Assembly (NCBI GenBank): GCA_020434465.1
Contig: JAGRAS010000130.1
Coordinates: 1 to 5,430 of the forward strand
DNA length: 5,430 bases
DNA from: Bdellovibrionales bacterium
GTDB taxonomy: Bacteria; Bdellovibrionota; UBA2361; JAGRAS01
Direction: 5' to 3'
In this document: positions 1 through 5,430 of the stretch, piece after piece
Position numbering within the stretch: position 1 is the first letter of the stretch
How the letters are laid out: each line of letters begins with the position of its first letter
The notes under the pieces: generated by a model
Told to the model about the DNA's origin: nothing
The model's input: the letters and a program-made list of their open reading frames with translations, nothing else
The model's database searches: none
Translations under genes and position numbers: made by a program

Positions 1-354
1 TCATCTGTTTTTCATAATCGCTTAAATCAGGACATGCTACTTCAATCTGATCCAACTGTTATTTACGGAATCAAAAATTTTGATGGTAATATAACTAAGC
101 AACATTTGCTGACACCAACTCCATATAATACCTATACAAACCCAGGTTTGCCGCCAGGCCCAATTTGCAATCCTGGAGCAACTGCTATTCAAGCAGCTCT
201 TTATCCTGCTGAGTCAAATTTTTTATTTTTTGTTGCAGATGGGCAGGGTAGTCATGTGTTTTCAACTACCCTAGATGAACACAATAAGAATGTACGGAAA
301 TATCAACTCAATAGAAATCGACAGTCCGCGCAAAAGTCTGATAAAGGAGCTTAA
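1..354 (+). CDS. mltG: Endolytic transglycosylase MltG, C-terminal part (5' end outside window)
   Basis: This is the end of a YceG/MltG-family lytic transglycosylase, an inner-membrane enzyme that cleaves nascent glycan strands and is thought to set glycan length by releasing them from the membrane. The frame is open from base 1, so 117 C-terminal residues are visible. Family hallmarks are SVFHNRL (fragment residues 2-8), LQSDPTVIYG (14-23), PYNTY (41-45), GLPPGPI (49-55) followed by NPG (57-59), FFVADGQGSHVF (76-87) and TLDEHNKNV (90-98). The catalytic Glu of this family lies a short way upstream of the SVFHNRL motif and is outside the window, as are the membrane anchor and LysM-like part. 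The last 15 or so residues (QLNRNRQSAQ and onward) are a polar tail beyond the conserved domain. The TAA stop overlaps the ATG of the next gene (TAATG), so the two are probably co-transcribed and translationally coupled. Family assignment is secure; activity cannot be judged from this part. Confidence 0.95.
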   Translation, partial: SSVFHNRLNQDMLLQSDPTVIYGIKNFDGNITKQHLLTPTPYNTYTNPGLPPGPICNPGATAIQAALYPAESNFLFFVADGQGSHVFSTTLDEHNKNVRKYQLNRNRQSAQKSDKGA

Positions 355-2141
355 TGCCCACTTCTTTAAGTGAAGCTACTGCGCAAGTTGAGCAGCAATA
401 CAATTTGAAGCTGCGTAAACAAAAACTTTTACAGTTTTTATTACAAAGCAGCTGCATAGTTTTACTTGTAACTTTTATTTTACTTTTTAATAAAGCAATT
501 GCTTACTTTGTGTTTATTGTCTTTATTTTGTTTTTAGTTATTCGCAGTGCCTATTTGTACTTTAGTCCAAAAGTAATCCTAGGTATTAAAGCTCCAGCAA
601 TAATAGATGCTTATTATCAAACAAAAGAGAGAGCGGTTAGTTTATATGATGCAGATGATAAAAACACATCAAGTGACGTTATAAGTCTAATTGAATCTCA
701 ATTAGATAAGAAAATTACGTTATGGGATCCAGAGAAAGTTTTCCCTACTTCATTTAGCAAAAAAGATTATAGGCTAATTTTCTTAAGTATATTTTGCTTG
801 ATTTTTTCATCATTAATTTTTCTTTTTTGGAATTTAAATCGTGTTGAATATAAGAGTGAAATCCAGGCTCTAGAAATTTTATTAAACCAAGAAACTTTAC
901 CAGAAAAAGTTAAAGATGAGGTAAAGGAAATGATACAAGCGCTTGAATCACCCTTGATAAAAGATGAGAAAATATTATCAGCAATTAAAAATACTAAAGA
1001 CTTATTAAAAGAAGTTGAAAAAAATAAACAATTGTCCCCAGAAGCCCTTCCAAGCCCTGAAGAGAAGCAAAAAGATATTGAAACTAAGGATAACGTCAAA
1101 AAAGAAAATTCGAACCCAGAAAATAATCAAGAGCAATCTAAAGAGTCTTCTTCAAATGGGCAGGAAGAAAATTCAGAAAATAATGATCAACAGCAAGGAA
1201 AACAAAATCAGGCTGGTGACGGTTCATCAGATAATCAGCAAGACAGCAAATCAAATGGCAGTGAGCAAGAACAAGGAGGTTCTTCATCAAATAACCAAGA
1301 AAATTCCGATAATTCAGAAAAGTCAGAAGGCTCTGGAGGTAATAACTCAAGTCCAGAAGGTGATGATTCAAATCAAGCGAATCAGCCTCAAGGTAAAGAA
1401 GGGGGAGCAGAAGGTAACACAAACCAAAATAATAATTCGGATTCAGGCAATGAAAAAGAAAATGAATCTCAAAAAGAAAATACAGAGTCCTCTAATCAAC
1501 AGGGAGATTCTGGCGAACAGCAAGAAAGTCAATCCGACTCTGGCCAGAGTGGGTCTAATGAGGGTAATGCTTTAACACAAGCATCACAAGCACTTGAGAA
1601 TTTAGAGCAAAAAATAAATCAAAAAATCGAAAAAGAATCAAAAGGTGAGAATAATAAAAACACGGATTCACAGCAGCAAGAAAGTAAGGGTGAAAATAGT
1701 ACGGGCGATAAAAAAAATGAGGATAAGTCAGAAGGTGGTAGTTCGGAAGAAAGTTCAGAGCAAAAGGAATTGAAAGATTCTAAACAAGGTGAGCGTGGTA
1801 CTAAAGGTGATGATGAGTCTAAGGATGAAATGTTAACAGACAACAAAGAAGCAAATGAGAGTTCTTTAGGAAATCCTGATCAGCAAAGTAAGCGTTATTT
1901 AGAGGAAGGAGAGCAAGAAGAAGGTCTTGGTGATGACAAAAGTTTTAAAGAACTATCAGTGGGAGAATTGGACGAACAATTAAATCCAAGTTATACCGGG
2001 AATGAATACGAACTAGCAGAAAATACAGAAGAAGCTAAGCCAAAAACTTCTGTTTCTGAATTAGAATTAGCTAAACCTGAACCTATTCAGGGGGAAATCA
2101 AGCAAAGGATTCCACTTGAATATAAAAATATATTAGATTAA
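354..2141 (+). CDS. Membrane-anchored protein with long Q/S/N/E-rich low-complexity tail, possibly MoxR-associated
   Basis: A 595-residue protein that I cannot assign to a named family. Its ATG shares one base with the mltG stop and has AGGAG at 345-349, four bases upstream. Hydrophobic segments lie near residues 25-46, 49-70 and 140-160. Basic residues before the first (KLRKQK, 19-24) and third (KKDYR, 136-140) suggest an inside N-terminus, with everything after residue 160 exported. Residues 165-228 look helical and charged. Residues 228-405 and about 427-530 are low complexity (Q, S, N, E, G, K, D; no Cys, almost no aromatics), interrupted by a predicted helix at 406-426. The C-terminus regains hydrophobic and Pro content and ends RIPLEYKNILD. 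TIGR02302/DUF4175 proteins have the same layout (two or three N-terminal helices, Gln-rich exterior tail). I also recall IPLEY-like C-termini in proteins beside MoxR operons, and moxR lies 1.5 kb downstream. A role in envelope maintenance with MltG or MoxR is inference. A second in-frame TAA follows the stop directly. Confidence 0.85.
   Translation: MPTSLSEATAQVEQQYNLKLRKQKLLQFLLQSSCIVLLVTFILLFNKAIAYFVFIVFILFLVIRSAYLYFSPKVILGIKAPAIIDAYYQTKERAVSLYDADDKNTSSDVISLIESQLDKKITLWDPEKVFPTSFSKKDYRLIFLSIFCLIFSSLIFLFWNLNRVEYKSEIQALEILLNQETLPEKVKDEVKEMIQALESPLIKDEKILSAIKNTKDLLKEVEKNKQLSPEALPSPEEKQKDIETKDNVKKENSNPENNQEQSKESSSNGQEENSENNDQQQGKQNQAGDGSSDNQQDSKSNGSEQEQGGSSSNNQENSDNSEKSEGSGGNNSSPEGDDSNQANQPQGKEGGAEGNTNQNNNSDSGNEKENESQKENTESSNQQGDSGEQQESQSDSGQSGSNEGNALTQASQALENLEQKINQKIEKESKGENNKNTDSQQQESKGENSTGDKKNEDKSEGGSSEESSEQKELKDSKQGERGTKGDDESKDEMLTDNKEANESSLGNPDQQSKRYLEEGEQEEGLGDDKSFKELSVGELDEQLNPSYTGNEYELAENTEEAKPKTSVSELELAKPEPIQGEIKQRIPLEYKNILD
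1035..1943 (+). other. Purine-rich low-complexity coding segment (disordered tail of the preceding CDS)
   Basis: This marks codons 228-530 of the 595-residue membrane protein. The DNA is dominated by GAA, AAA, CAA, CAG, AAT, TCA and GGT codons, giving a strong A/G bias on the plus strand and hence long spurious open frames on both strands. Reading through it, I find no exact tandem DNA repeat: the residue order is irregular and the codons for Ser, Gly and Gln are mixed, as expected for selection on composition rather than recent repeat expansion. One A8 run lies at 1710-1717 (codons Lys-Lys-Asn). The bias is interrupted near 1569-1631 by the codons of a predicted helix. Confidence 0.7.
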
Positions 2142-2170
2142 TAACCCAATAAATTTTATTCTGTGAGCTT

Positions 2171-3424
2171 TTACTTACTTTGCTCGCCAATAATAATATT
2201 AATTGTTACACCAGTCATCAGGATATAAAGCATAAAAGCAGTCATCCCTACTACCCAGTTTAGAAGGGAGATTTGAACAATAAAAATTAATGTTGAGGTA
2301 AAAAGAATAATAGATACAGAGCGCCAGTCAATTGTTCCTATCTTTTTAGGCTTTAAACCAAAATGGTGAAGTGTATAGTAAGCAATCGTTACGCCAATAA
2401 TTGAAGGGTAAAAGCCAGCAAGTGTTGCCAGCCAGATTTCCAGGTGAGAAGCCATGCCTGCTAAAGCGATTGGAAGCGCGATAGCTCCAGCAATCAACAA
2501 TCCTTTTTTAAAACTTGTGTTAAACATATGTGCAAATCTATGTGCAGGGGTAAAGATAGCAATTGCTGCATCGGTATTGGTTATTACATTGAAAATATGA
2601 GCAAATAATGCCAAAGAGGAAACTCCTAGTAACGCAGCAATTGATAGTTTATCTGTTTGAGAAAACAAAATTGCACCAGCAGTTACTATTAGAATTCCAG
2701 GAATAAAAATTCCATAAAAAATTGATTTTTTCACATCTGATTTATCTCTAAGTTGGGAAAGAAAATCAGGAGTAACAGACGAGAAAGAAATAAGTGAAGA
2801 AATGATAATTGAAGTGCCCCATAAGAGATTTTCGGAGCTTTGATTTGAAAGCAGGCTAGGAACAGTTATTTTCCCTGAAGTCTTATAAAACAGATATCCA
2901 ATTAACCCAATTGCAGATAGATTAATAAACCACTTAATGAAACCAAAGTGGTGAAGTTTCAAACCGGCCATTAAGATCATTAAAATACTGTAAATTATCA
3001 GACCAAAAAAAGGTTTGGTATTTAGAATAACAGCTAATGATTCGCCACCAATTTGCACAATTACCGCAAACCAGCCGATTTGACCGAAAGCAAGAATTGC
3101 ACTGAAAAAAGTTTTGGTTCCAATTGTTCCAAACACAGGCTCGATTAATACTGAAGTGGTATTCCTTTCTTTGAAGCCTAGAGAGCCATAAAGGTAAATA
3201 ATCGCTGACAGCAAGGCATATCCAATTATTGTAGATGTAAGTGCTAGCTGAAATGACAATTTGGAGATCAAAAGACCACCAATCAGCAAGTTCCAAGGTG
3301 AAATAACAACATTATTAAAAATAGCTGAAATTGGCTTCCAGGAAACATACTCAGCCTTGGATTCAACAATAGCAGAAGCGCTATCGCTATTAGATTTTTT
3401 TTGATTTGATACAGGACTCCCCAT
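2171..3424 (-). CDS. NCS1-family nucleobase (CodB/CytX-like) transporter
   Basis: A 417-residue polytopic membrane protein with about twelve hydrophobic segments, close to the usual length of CodB-type NCS1 permeases. These are secondary transporters, often cation-coupled, that import cytosine, other nucleobases, hydantoins or thiamine precursors. Family-like stretches, from the ATG, are SPWNLLIGGLL (42-52, first membrane segment), FGTIGTK (98-104), GWFAVIVQIGGESL (117-130, third segment, with the Trp expected near the substrate), TPDFLSQLRDKSDV (218-231, the NCS1 pDysRfxrdkkDv motif) and NVITNTDAAIAI (279-290). The substrate cannot be deduced. I chose the ATG at 3424, with weak AGG three bases upstream; an in-frame TTG at 3442 would add six residues and has no better ribosome site. 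The gene converges on the low-complexity gene (29-base gap) and diverges from moxR. An A8 run (3395-3402 on this strand) lies around codons 8-10. No biosynthetic partner is visible to narrow the role. Confidence 0.85.
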   Translation of the reverse strand: MGSPVSNQKKSNSDSASAIVESKAEYVSWKPISAIFNNVVISPWNLLIGGLLISKLSFQLALTSTIIGYALLSAIIYLYGSLGFKERNTTSVLIEPVFGTIGTKTFFSAILAFGQIGWFAVIVQIGGESLAVILNTKPFFGLIIYSILMILMAGLKLHHFGFIKWFINLSAIGLIGYLFYKTSGKITVPSLLSNQSSENLLWGTSIIISSLISFSSVTPDFLSQLRDKSDVKKSIFYGIFIPGILIVTAGAILFSQTDKLSIAALLGVSSLALFAHIFNVITNTDAAIAIFTPAHRFAHMFNTSFKKGLLIAGAIALPIALAGMASHLEIWLATLAGFYPSIIGVTIAYYTLHHFGLKPKKIGTIDWRSVSIILFTSTLIFIVQISLLNWVVGMTAFMLYILMTGVTINIIIGEQSK

Positions 3425-3493
3425 TTGCCTATATAGTAGCAATCAAAGATATCTTAGTAAATAAAACAATAAAGGCACTTATGACCATTCAAG

Positions 3494-3513
3494 TTATCTT
3501 GAAAACAAGATAA
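3494..3513. repeat. Perfect 8-bp inverted repeat in the divergent intergenic region
   Basis: TTATCTTG at 3494-3501 and CAAGATAA at 3506-3513 are perfect reverse complements around an AAAA spacer. A further CAAG at 3490-3493 could instead pair with CTTG at 3498-3501, so there are three half-sites of one motif in 20 bases. No T-tract follows on either strand, so this does not look like a terminator. Its place about 70 bases upstream of the transporter start and 150 upstream of moxR suits an operator for either gene. Function is inference; the symmetry is seen directly. Confidence 0.5.
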
Positions 3514-3552
3514 AATCTTAAACCAGACTAGCGGTTTTGTGAAAAGTTCCGT

Positions 3553-3558
3553 TATACT
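3553..3558 (+). promoter_or_regulatory. Candidate -10 element for moxR
   Basis: TATACT matches the sigma-70 -10 consensus at five of six positions and lies upstream of moxR, which would give a leader of about 100 bases. No convincing -35 hexamer is found at 16-18 base spacing (the region reads AGCGGT), and there is no extended TG element. In such AT-rich sequence a chance match is quite possible. Confidence 0.22.
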
Positions 3559-3575
3559 TTAAACAATTAAAAATG

Positions 3576-3601
3576 CTAGATTGCCTCTGTCATGCAACTA
3601 G
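3576..3601 (+). repeat. Imperfect inverted repeat (possible leader hairpin 1 before moxR)
   Basis: CTAGATTGC at 3576-3584 pairs with GCAACTAG at 3594-3601, eight base pairs with one bulged A (3580) and a nine-base loop. It would lie at the start of the moxR leader if transcription begins after the TATACT at 3553. It could equally be a protein-binding site or chance. Confidence 0.35.
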
Positions 3602-3606
3602 TTTTC

Positions 3607-3626
3607 AAATGTCTAGAAGGACATTT
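3607..3626 (+). repeat. Perfect 7-bp inverted repeat followed by T-run (possible leader hairpin 2 or weak attenuator)
   Basis: AAATGTC at 3607-3613 and GACATTT at 3620-3626 are perfect reverse complements around TAGAAG. The run of five T (3624-3628) at the 3' side makes it resemble a weak intrinsic terminator, although three of its seven pairs at most are G-C or close to it, so stability is low. The loop and 3' arm contain AGAAGGA (3615-3621), which could serve as a ribosome site for the TTG at 3631, in frame with moxR. Confidence 0.4.
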
Positions 3627-3654
3627 TTAATTGCACAAGGTAAAGTATCTAGCC

Positions 3655-3660
3655 AAGGAA
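3655..3660 (+). promoter_or_regulatory. Ribosome binding site deciding the moxR start
   Basis: AAGGAA lies six bases before the ATG at 3667. It supports that ATG over the in-frame TTG at 3631, which would add twelve residues (HKVKYLAKENS and neighbours) not expected in the family. Confidence 0.65.
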
Positions 3661-3666
3661 AATTCT

Positions 3667-4665
3667 ATGAGTTCTAACCAAGCATTACAAAAAGAAGTTG
3701 ATGAATTTGCTCACACTTTTTCTCAGATCCGCTCAGAAGTTGAAAGAGTGATTGTTGGAATGGAAGATATTGTACAGGGAACGCTTTGTTCAATTTTGGC
3801 CGGTGGCCATGTTTTACTTGAAGGTGTTCCTGGTCTTGGAAAAACACTTTTAGTTAAATCAATAGCGAATACGCTTGGTTTGAGTTTTAAAAGAATTCAG
3901 TTTACTCCAGACTTAATGCCGTCAGACGTAACCGGAACTCAAGTTTTATCAGAAGGTGATGATGGACGTAGAGGCTTTGTTTTTAAGCCTGGGCCAATTT
4001 TTGCAAATGTTGTGCTGGCAGATGAAATCAACAGAGCTACTCCAAAAACTCAAGCTGCATTGCTAGAAGCTATGGAAGAAAAACAGGCTACAGTGCTTGG
4101 CGATACTTATAAATTAGATCAACCATTTTTTGTTTTAGCCACTCAAAATCCAGTGGAGCTTGAAGGGACATATCCACTGCCCGAAGCTCAATTAGATAGA
4201 TTTTTAGTGAAATTAATCTTGAGACTTCCGGACGCTGAATCTCTTAAAACAATTCTAACAAGAACTACGGGTAGTGATGTGCCAAGTGCAAGTTCAGTTT
4301 TTCCTGGAAATACTGGAGCAGTAAAGATTGAAGGCATGAAATCTTTAGTAAGAAAAGTTTTAGCCGCAGATCCAATTTTAGAAATTTTAGTCAGGATAAT
4401 ATCTGCTTTAACGCCAGGAAATGAATTTGCCACTGAGAAGGTTAATAAATATATTAGATTCGGTCCTGGGCCTCGAGGCGCGCAGGCAGTAATGCTTTTT
4501 TCAAAAGTAAATGCATTACTAGATTCGCGAATGAATGTTTCTTTTGAGGATCTAAGAGTCGCATTATTACCAGCATTAAGACATAGATTAGTATTGAACT
4601 TTCATGCAGAGGCTGATGGCGTAACTGCAGATGATATTATTATTGAAATTCAAAACGCTAAATAA
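3667..4665 (+). CDS. moxR: MoxR-type AAA+ ATPase
   Basis: A complete 332-residue MoxR-family AAA+ ATPase, the usual length. These soluble ATPases act as chaperones that mature or remodel partner proteins, typically the VWA and DUF58 proteins encoded beside them. From the ATG the motifs are Walker A GVPGLGKT (53-60) preceded by GGHVLLE, RIQFTPDLMPSDVTG (76-90), the GPIFANVVLADEINRA stretch (109-124) holding Walker B with D119/E120, sensor 1 ATQNP (158-162), EGTYPLPEAQLDRF (166-179) and sensor 2 GPGPRGAQ (266-273); the C-terminal lid ends with HRLVLNF (306-312). All key residues are intact. The ATG is chosen for its AAGGAA site and because it leaves about 30 residues before IVG, normal for the family; TTG at 3631 is the alternative. 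The DUF58 gene follows after 17 bases, so the two form an operon that probably continues beyond the window. The exact biological role is not shown; methanol dehydrogenase maturation, the source of the name, is not implied. Confidence 0.96.
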   Translation: MSSNQALQKEVDEFAHTFSQIRSEVERVIVGMEDIVQGTLCSILAGGHVLLEGVPGLGKTLLVKSIANTLGLSFKRIQFTPDLMPSDVTGTQVLSEGDDGRRGFVFKPGPIFANVVLADEINRATPKTQAALLEAMEEKQATVLGDTYKLDQPFFVLATQNPVELEGTYPLPEAQLDRFLVKLILRLPDAESLKTILTRTTGSDVPSASSVFPGNTGAVKIEGMKSLVRKVLAADPILEILVRIISALTPGNEFATEKVNKYIRFGPGPRGAQAVMLFSKVNALLDSRMNVSFEDLRVALLPALRHRLVLNFHAEADGVTADDIIIEIQNAK

Positions 4666-4671
4666 AGGTGA
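4666..4671 (+). promoter_or_regulatory. Ribosome binding site of the DUF58 gene
   Basis: AGGTGA directly follows the moxR stop and lies 11 bases before the ATG at 4683, a slightly long spacing. A GTG at 4668, five codons upstream and in frame, overlaps this site and is less likely as the start. Confidence 0.5.
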
Positions 4672-4682
4672 CTTTATCCTTT

Positions 4683-5430
4683 ATGATTCCAGATATTTTT
4701 ACACCTTCATATTTGAAAAGTTTGGAGCTTCTAAAGTTTAAATCAAGACGTGCATATTTAGGTTTGCGTGAGGGAGGGCATGCTTCTATTAAGCGAGGGC
4801 ACGGGATAGAGTTTGCTGATTATAGAAAATATGAATTAGGAGATGATCCAAGGCATATTGACTGGGGGGTATATGCTAGAAGCGATCGTCTATATCTTAA
4901 ACGTTTTAGAGAGGAAAGGGATTTATCACTATTGTTAATGCTTGATGCCACAAACTCAATGTTTGTTCCTGCTGAGGATAGCAAATGGGAGTATGCGCGA
5001 GATATAGCTTTAACTTTAGCTTATATTGCGCTTTCGCAACAAGATATGGTGCTGGCTTCTGTGCCAGGTGAAAAAATTTCAGCATCTTTTCGAGGTGGAA
5101 ATTCTTTTTACGAAATTTGTAGATATTTTACTAAAAGAGAAAATCAATTTGTTGAAGAAACTGATTTTTTAAAAGGGATTGTTTATTCTGCAAATGCAAT
5201 TAAATTTCCTGGAGCTGCTATCTTTATTTCTGACTTTTTGTTTCCTTTTGAGAAGCTTGAGAAAAGCCTGCTGGCATTACGAGCAAAAAATTTAGATATA
5301 ACACTGATCCAAGTTTTAGGTAAAAATGATTTAGATCCATTTGAAAATTCAAACTCCTATAAATTTGTTGATGCGGAAACTGGTGAAAAAATTAATCTTT
5401 CATCTTCAAATGAAAATATAAATCAATATA
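4683..5430 (+). CDS. DUF58 (VWA-like) protein, N-terminal part (3' end outside window)
   Basis: The frame is open from the ATG to the window edge, giving 249 residues without a stop; soluble DUF58 proteins of this type are usually about 290-300, so most is present. Visible motifs are GGHASIKRGHGIEFADYRKY (31-50), GDDPRHIDW (53-61) and ARSDRLYLKRFREERD (65-80), the signature of the family, followed by the predicted VWA-like fold with its metal site DATNS (88-92) and a later acidic strand end IFISDF (180-185). The canonical metal motif is DxSxS; here Thr90 replaces the first Ser. No signal peptide or membrane segment is seen, so this is the short cytoplasmic form, presumably a client or partner of the MoxR ATPase encoded immediately upstream. 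Spacing of 17 bases and the AGGTGA site indicate one transcript. DUF58 function is known only in outline, in envelope or stress-related roles. Family assignment is secure. Confidence 0.94.
   Translation, partial: MIPDIFTPSYLKSLELLKFKSRRAYLGLREGGHASIKRGHGIEFADYRKYELGDDPRHIDWGVYARSDRLYLKRFREERDLSLLLMLDATNSMFVPAEDSKWEYARDIALTLAYIALSQQDMVLASVPGEKISASFRGGNSFYEICRYFTKRENQFVEETDFLKGIVYSANAIKFPGAAIFISDFLFPFEKLEKSLLALRAKNLDITLIQVLGKNDLDPFENSNSYKFVDAETGEKINLSSSNENINQY

Noticed and set aside
767..1099. Minus-strand open frame of 110 codons
   Set aside because: It overlaps the third membrane segment and helical part of the real gene on the other strand and shows no family features.
1015..1575. Open frame of 186 codons on the plus strand inside the low-complexity gene
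   Set aside because: It lies in the +1 frame of a purine-rich gene, gives a K/I/Q-rich sequence with no domain, and has no credible start context. Composition explains it.
1138..1846. Minus-strand open frames opposite the low-complexity gene (1138-1422 and 1619-1846)
   Set aside because: They are Ser/Leu-rich mirror images of the A/G-biased strand, without motifs or ribosome sites.
2148..2160. AT-only symmetrical sequence (AATAAATTTTATT) between convergent genes as a bidirectional terminator
   Set aside because: It has no G-C pairs and no room for a loop, so no stable hairpin forms. No clear intrinsic terminator is visible in this 29-base gap.
2934..3296. Second minus-strand frame inside the transporter gene
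   Set aside because: It is an out-of-frame reading of the transporter; the in-frame product has clear NCS1 motifs.
3528..3652. Five CTAG tetramers in 125 bases as a special signal
   Set aside because: CTAG is frequent elsewhere in the window too, including inside genes, so it is not a local feature.
3425..3666. TPP or purine riboswitch ahead of the transporter
   Set aside because: I looked for the CTGAGA core of TPP switches and for purine-switch-like pairing on the minus strand and found neither.
3573..3677. Possible 34-codon leader ORF ahead of moxR
   Set aside because: No ribosome site before its ATG, and it runs into the start of moxR in another frame with no recognisable peptide.
4188..4433. 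Minus-strand frame of 81 codons opposite moxR
   Set aside because: It lies opposite a conserved AAA+ gene with intact motifs and has no features of its own.
3667..5430. MoxR plus DUF58 as part of an antiphage defence system
   Set aside because: MoxR-VWA pairs can occur in defence-like ternary systems, but this pair has the common housekeeping-type operon form with no effector or mobile gene visible.

Overview
This is an AT-rich (roughly one third G+C by eye), gene-dense bacterial segment with short gaps and standard Shine-Dalgarno sites. It holds five protein genes, two of them cut by the window edges, and no RNA gene, insertion sequence, CRISPR array or phage gene. The envelope-related content (MltG, MoxR, DUF58, a membrane protein with a huge low-complexity tail) suits a free-living bacterium, probably a diderm. 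The sequence alone does not fix the phylum.

Layout: (1) 1-354 +, the C-terminal part of the peptidoglycan endolytic transglycosylase MltG. (2) 354-2141 +, overlapping mltG by one base, a 595-residue protein with three N-terminal membrane segments and about 300 residues of Q/S/N/E/G/K-rich low complexity. (3) 2171-3424 -, convergent with gene 2, an NCS1-family (CodB-like) nucleobase transporter. (4) 3425-3666, a divergent intergenic region carrying three inverted repeats and a weak promoter candidate. (5) 3667-4665 +, a complete MoxR-type AAA+ ATPase. (6) 4683-5430 +, the first 249 residues of a DUF58 protein, running off the right edge.

How the genes relate: moxR followed by a DUF58 gene is the conserved head of MoxR/von Willebrand A-type operons, where the ATPase is thought to act as a chaperone for VWA/DUF58 partners at the envelope. 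The 595-residue protein has the architecture (two or three N-terminal helices, then an exported Gln-rich low-complexity tail) of uncharacterised proteins such as the alphaproteobacterial family TIGR02302/DUF4175, and its C-terminus resembles tails of proteins I recall beside MoxR operons. It may therefore be part of the same module, separated from moxR by the inverted transporter and coupled instead to mltG. That link is inference. The most interesting items are this unassigned membrane protein with a predicted helical island inside its disordered tail, and the inverted-repeat-rich region ahead of moxR.
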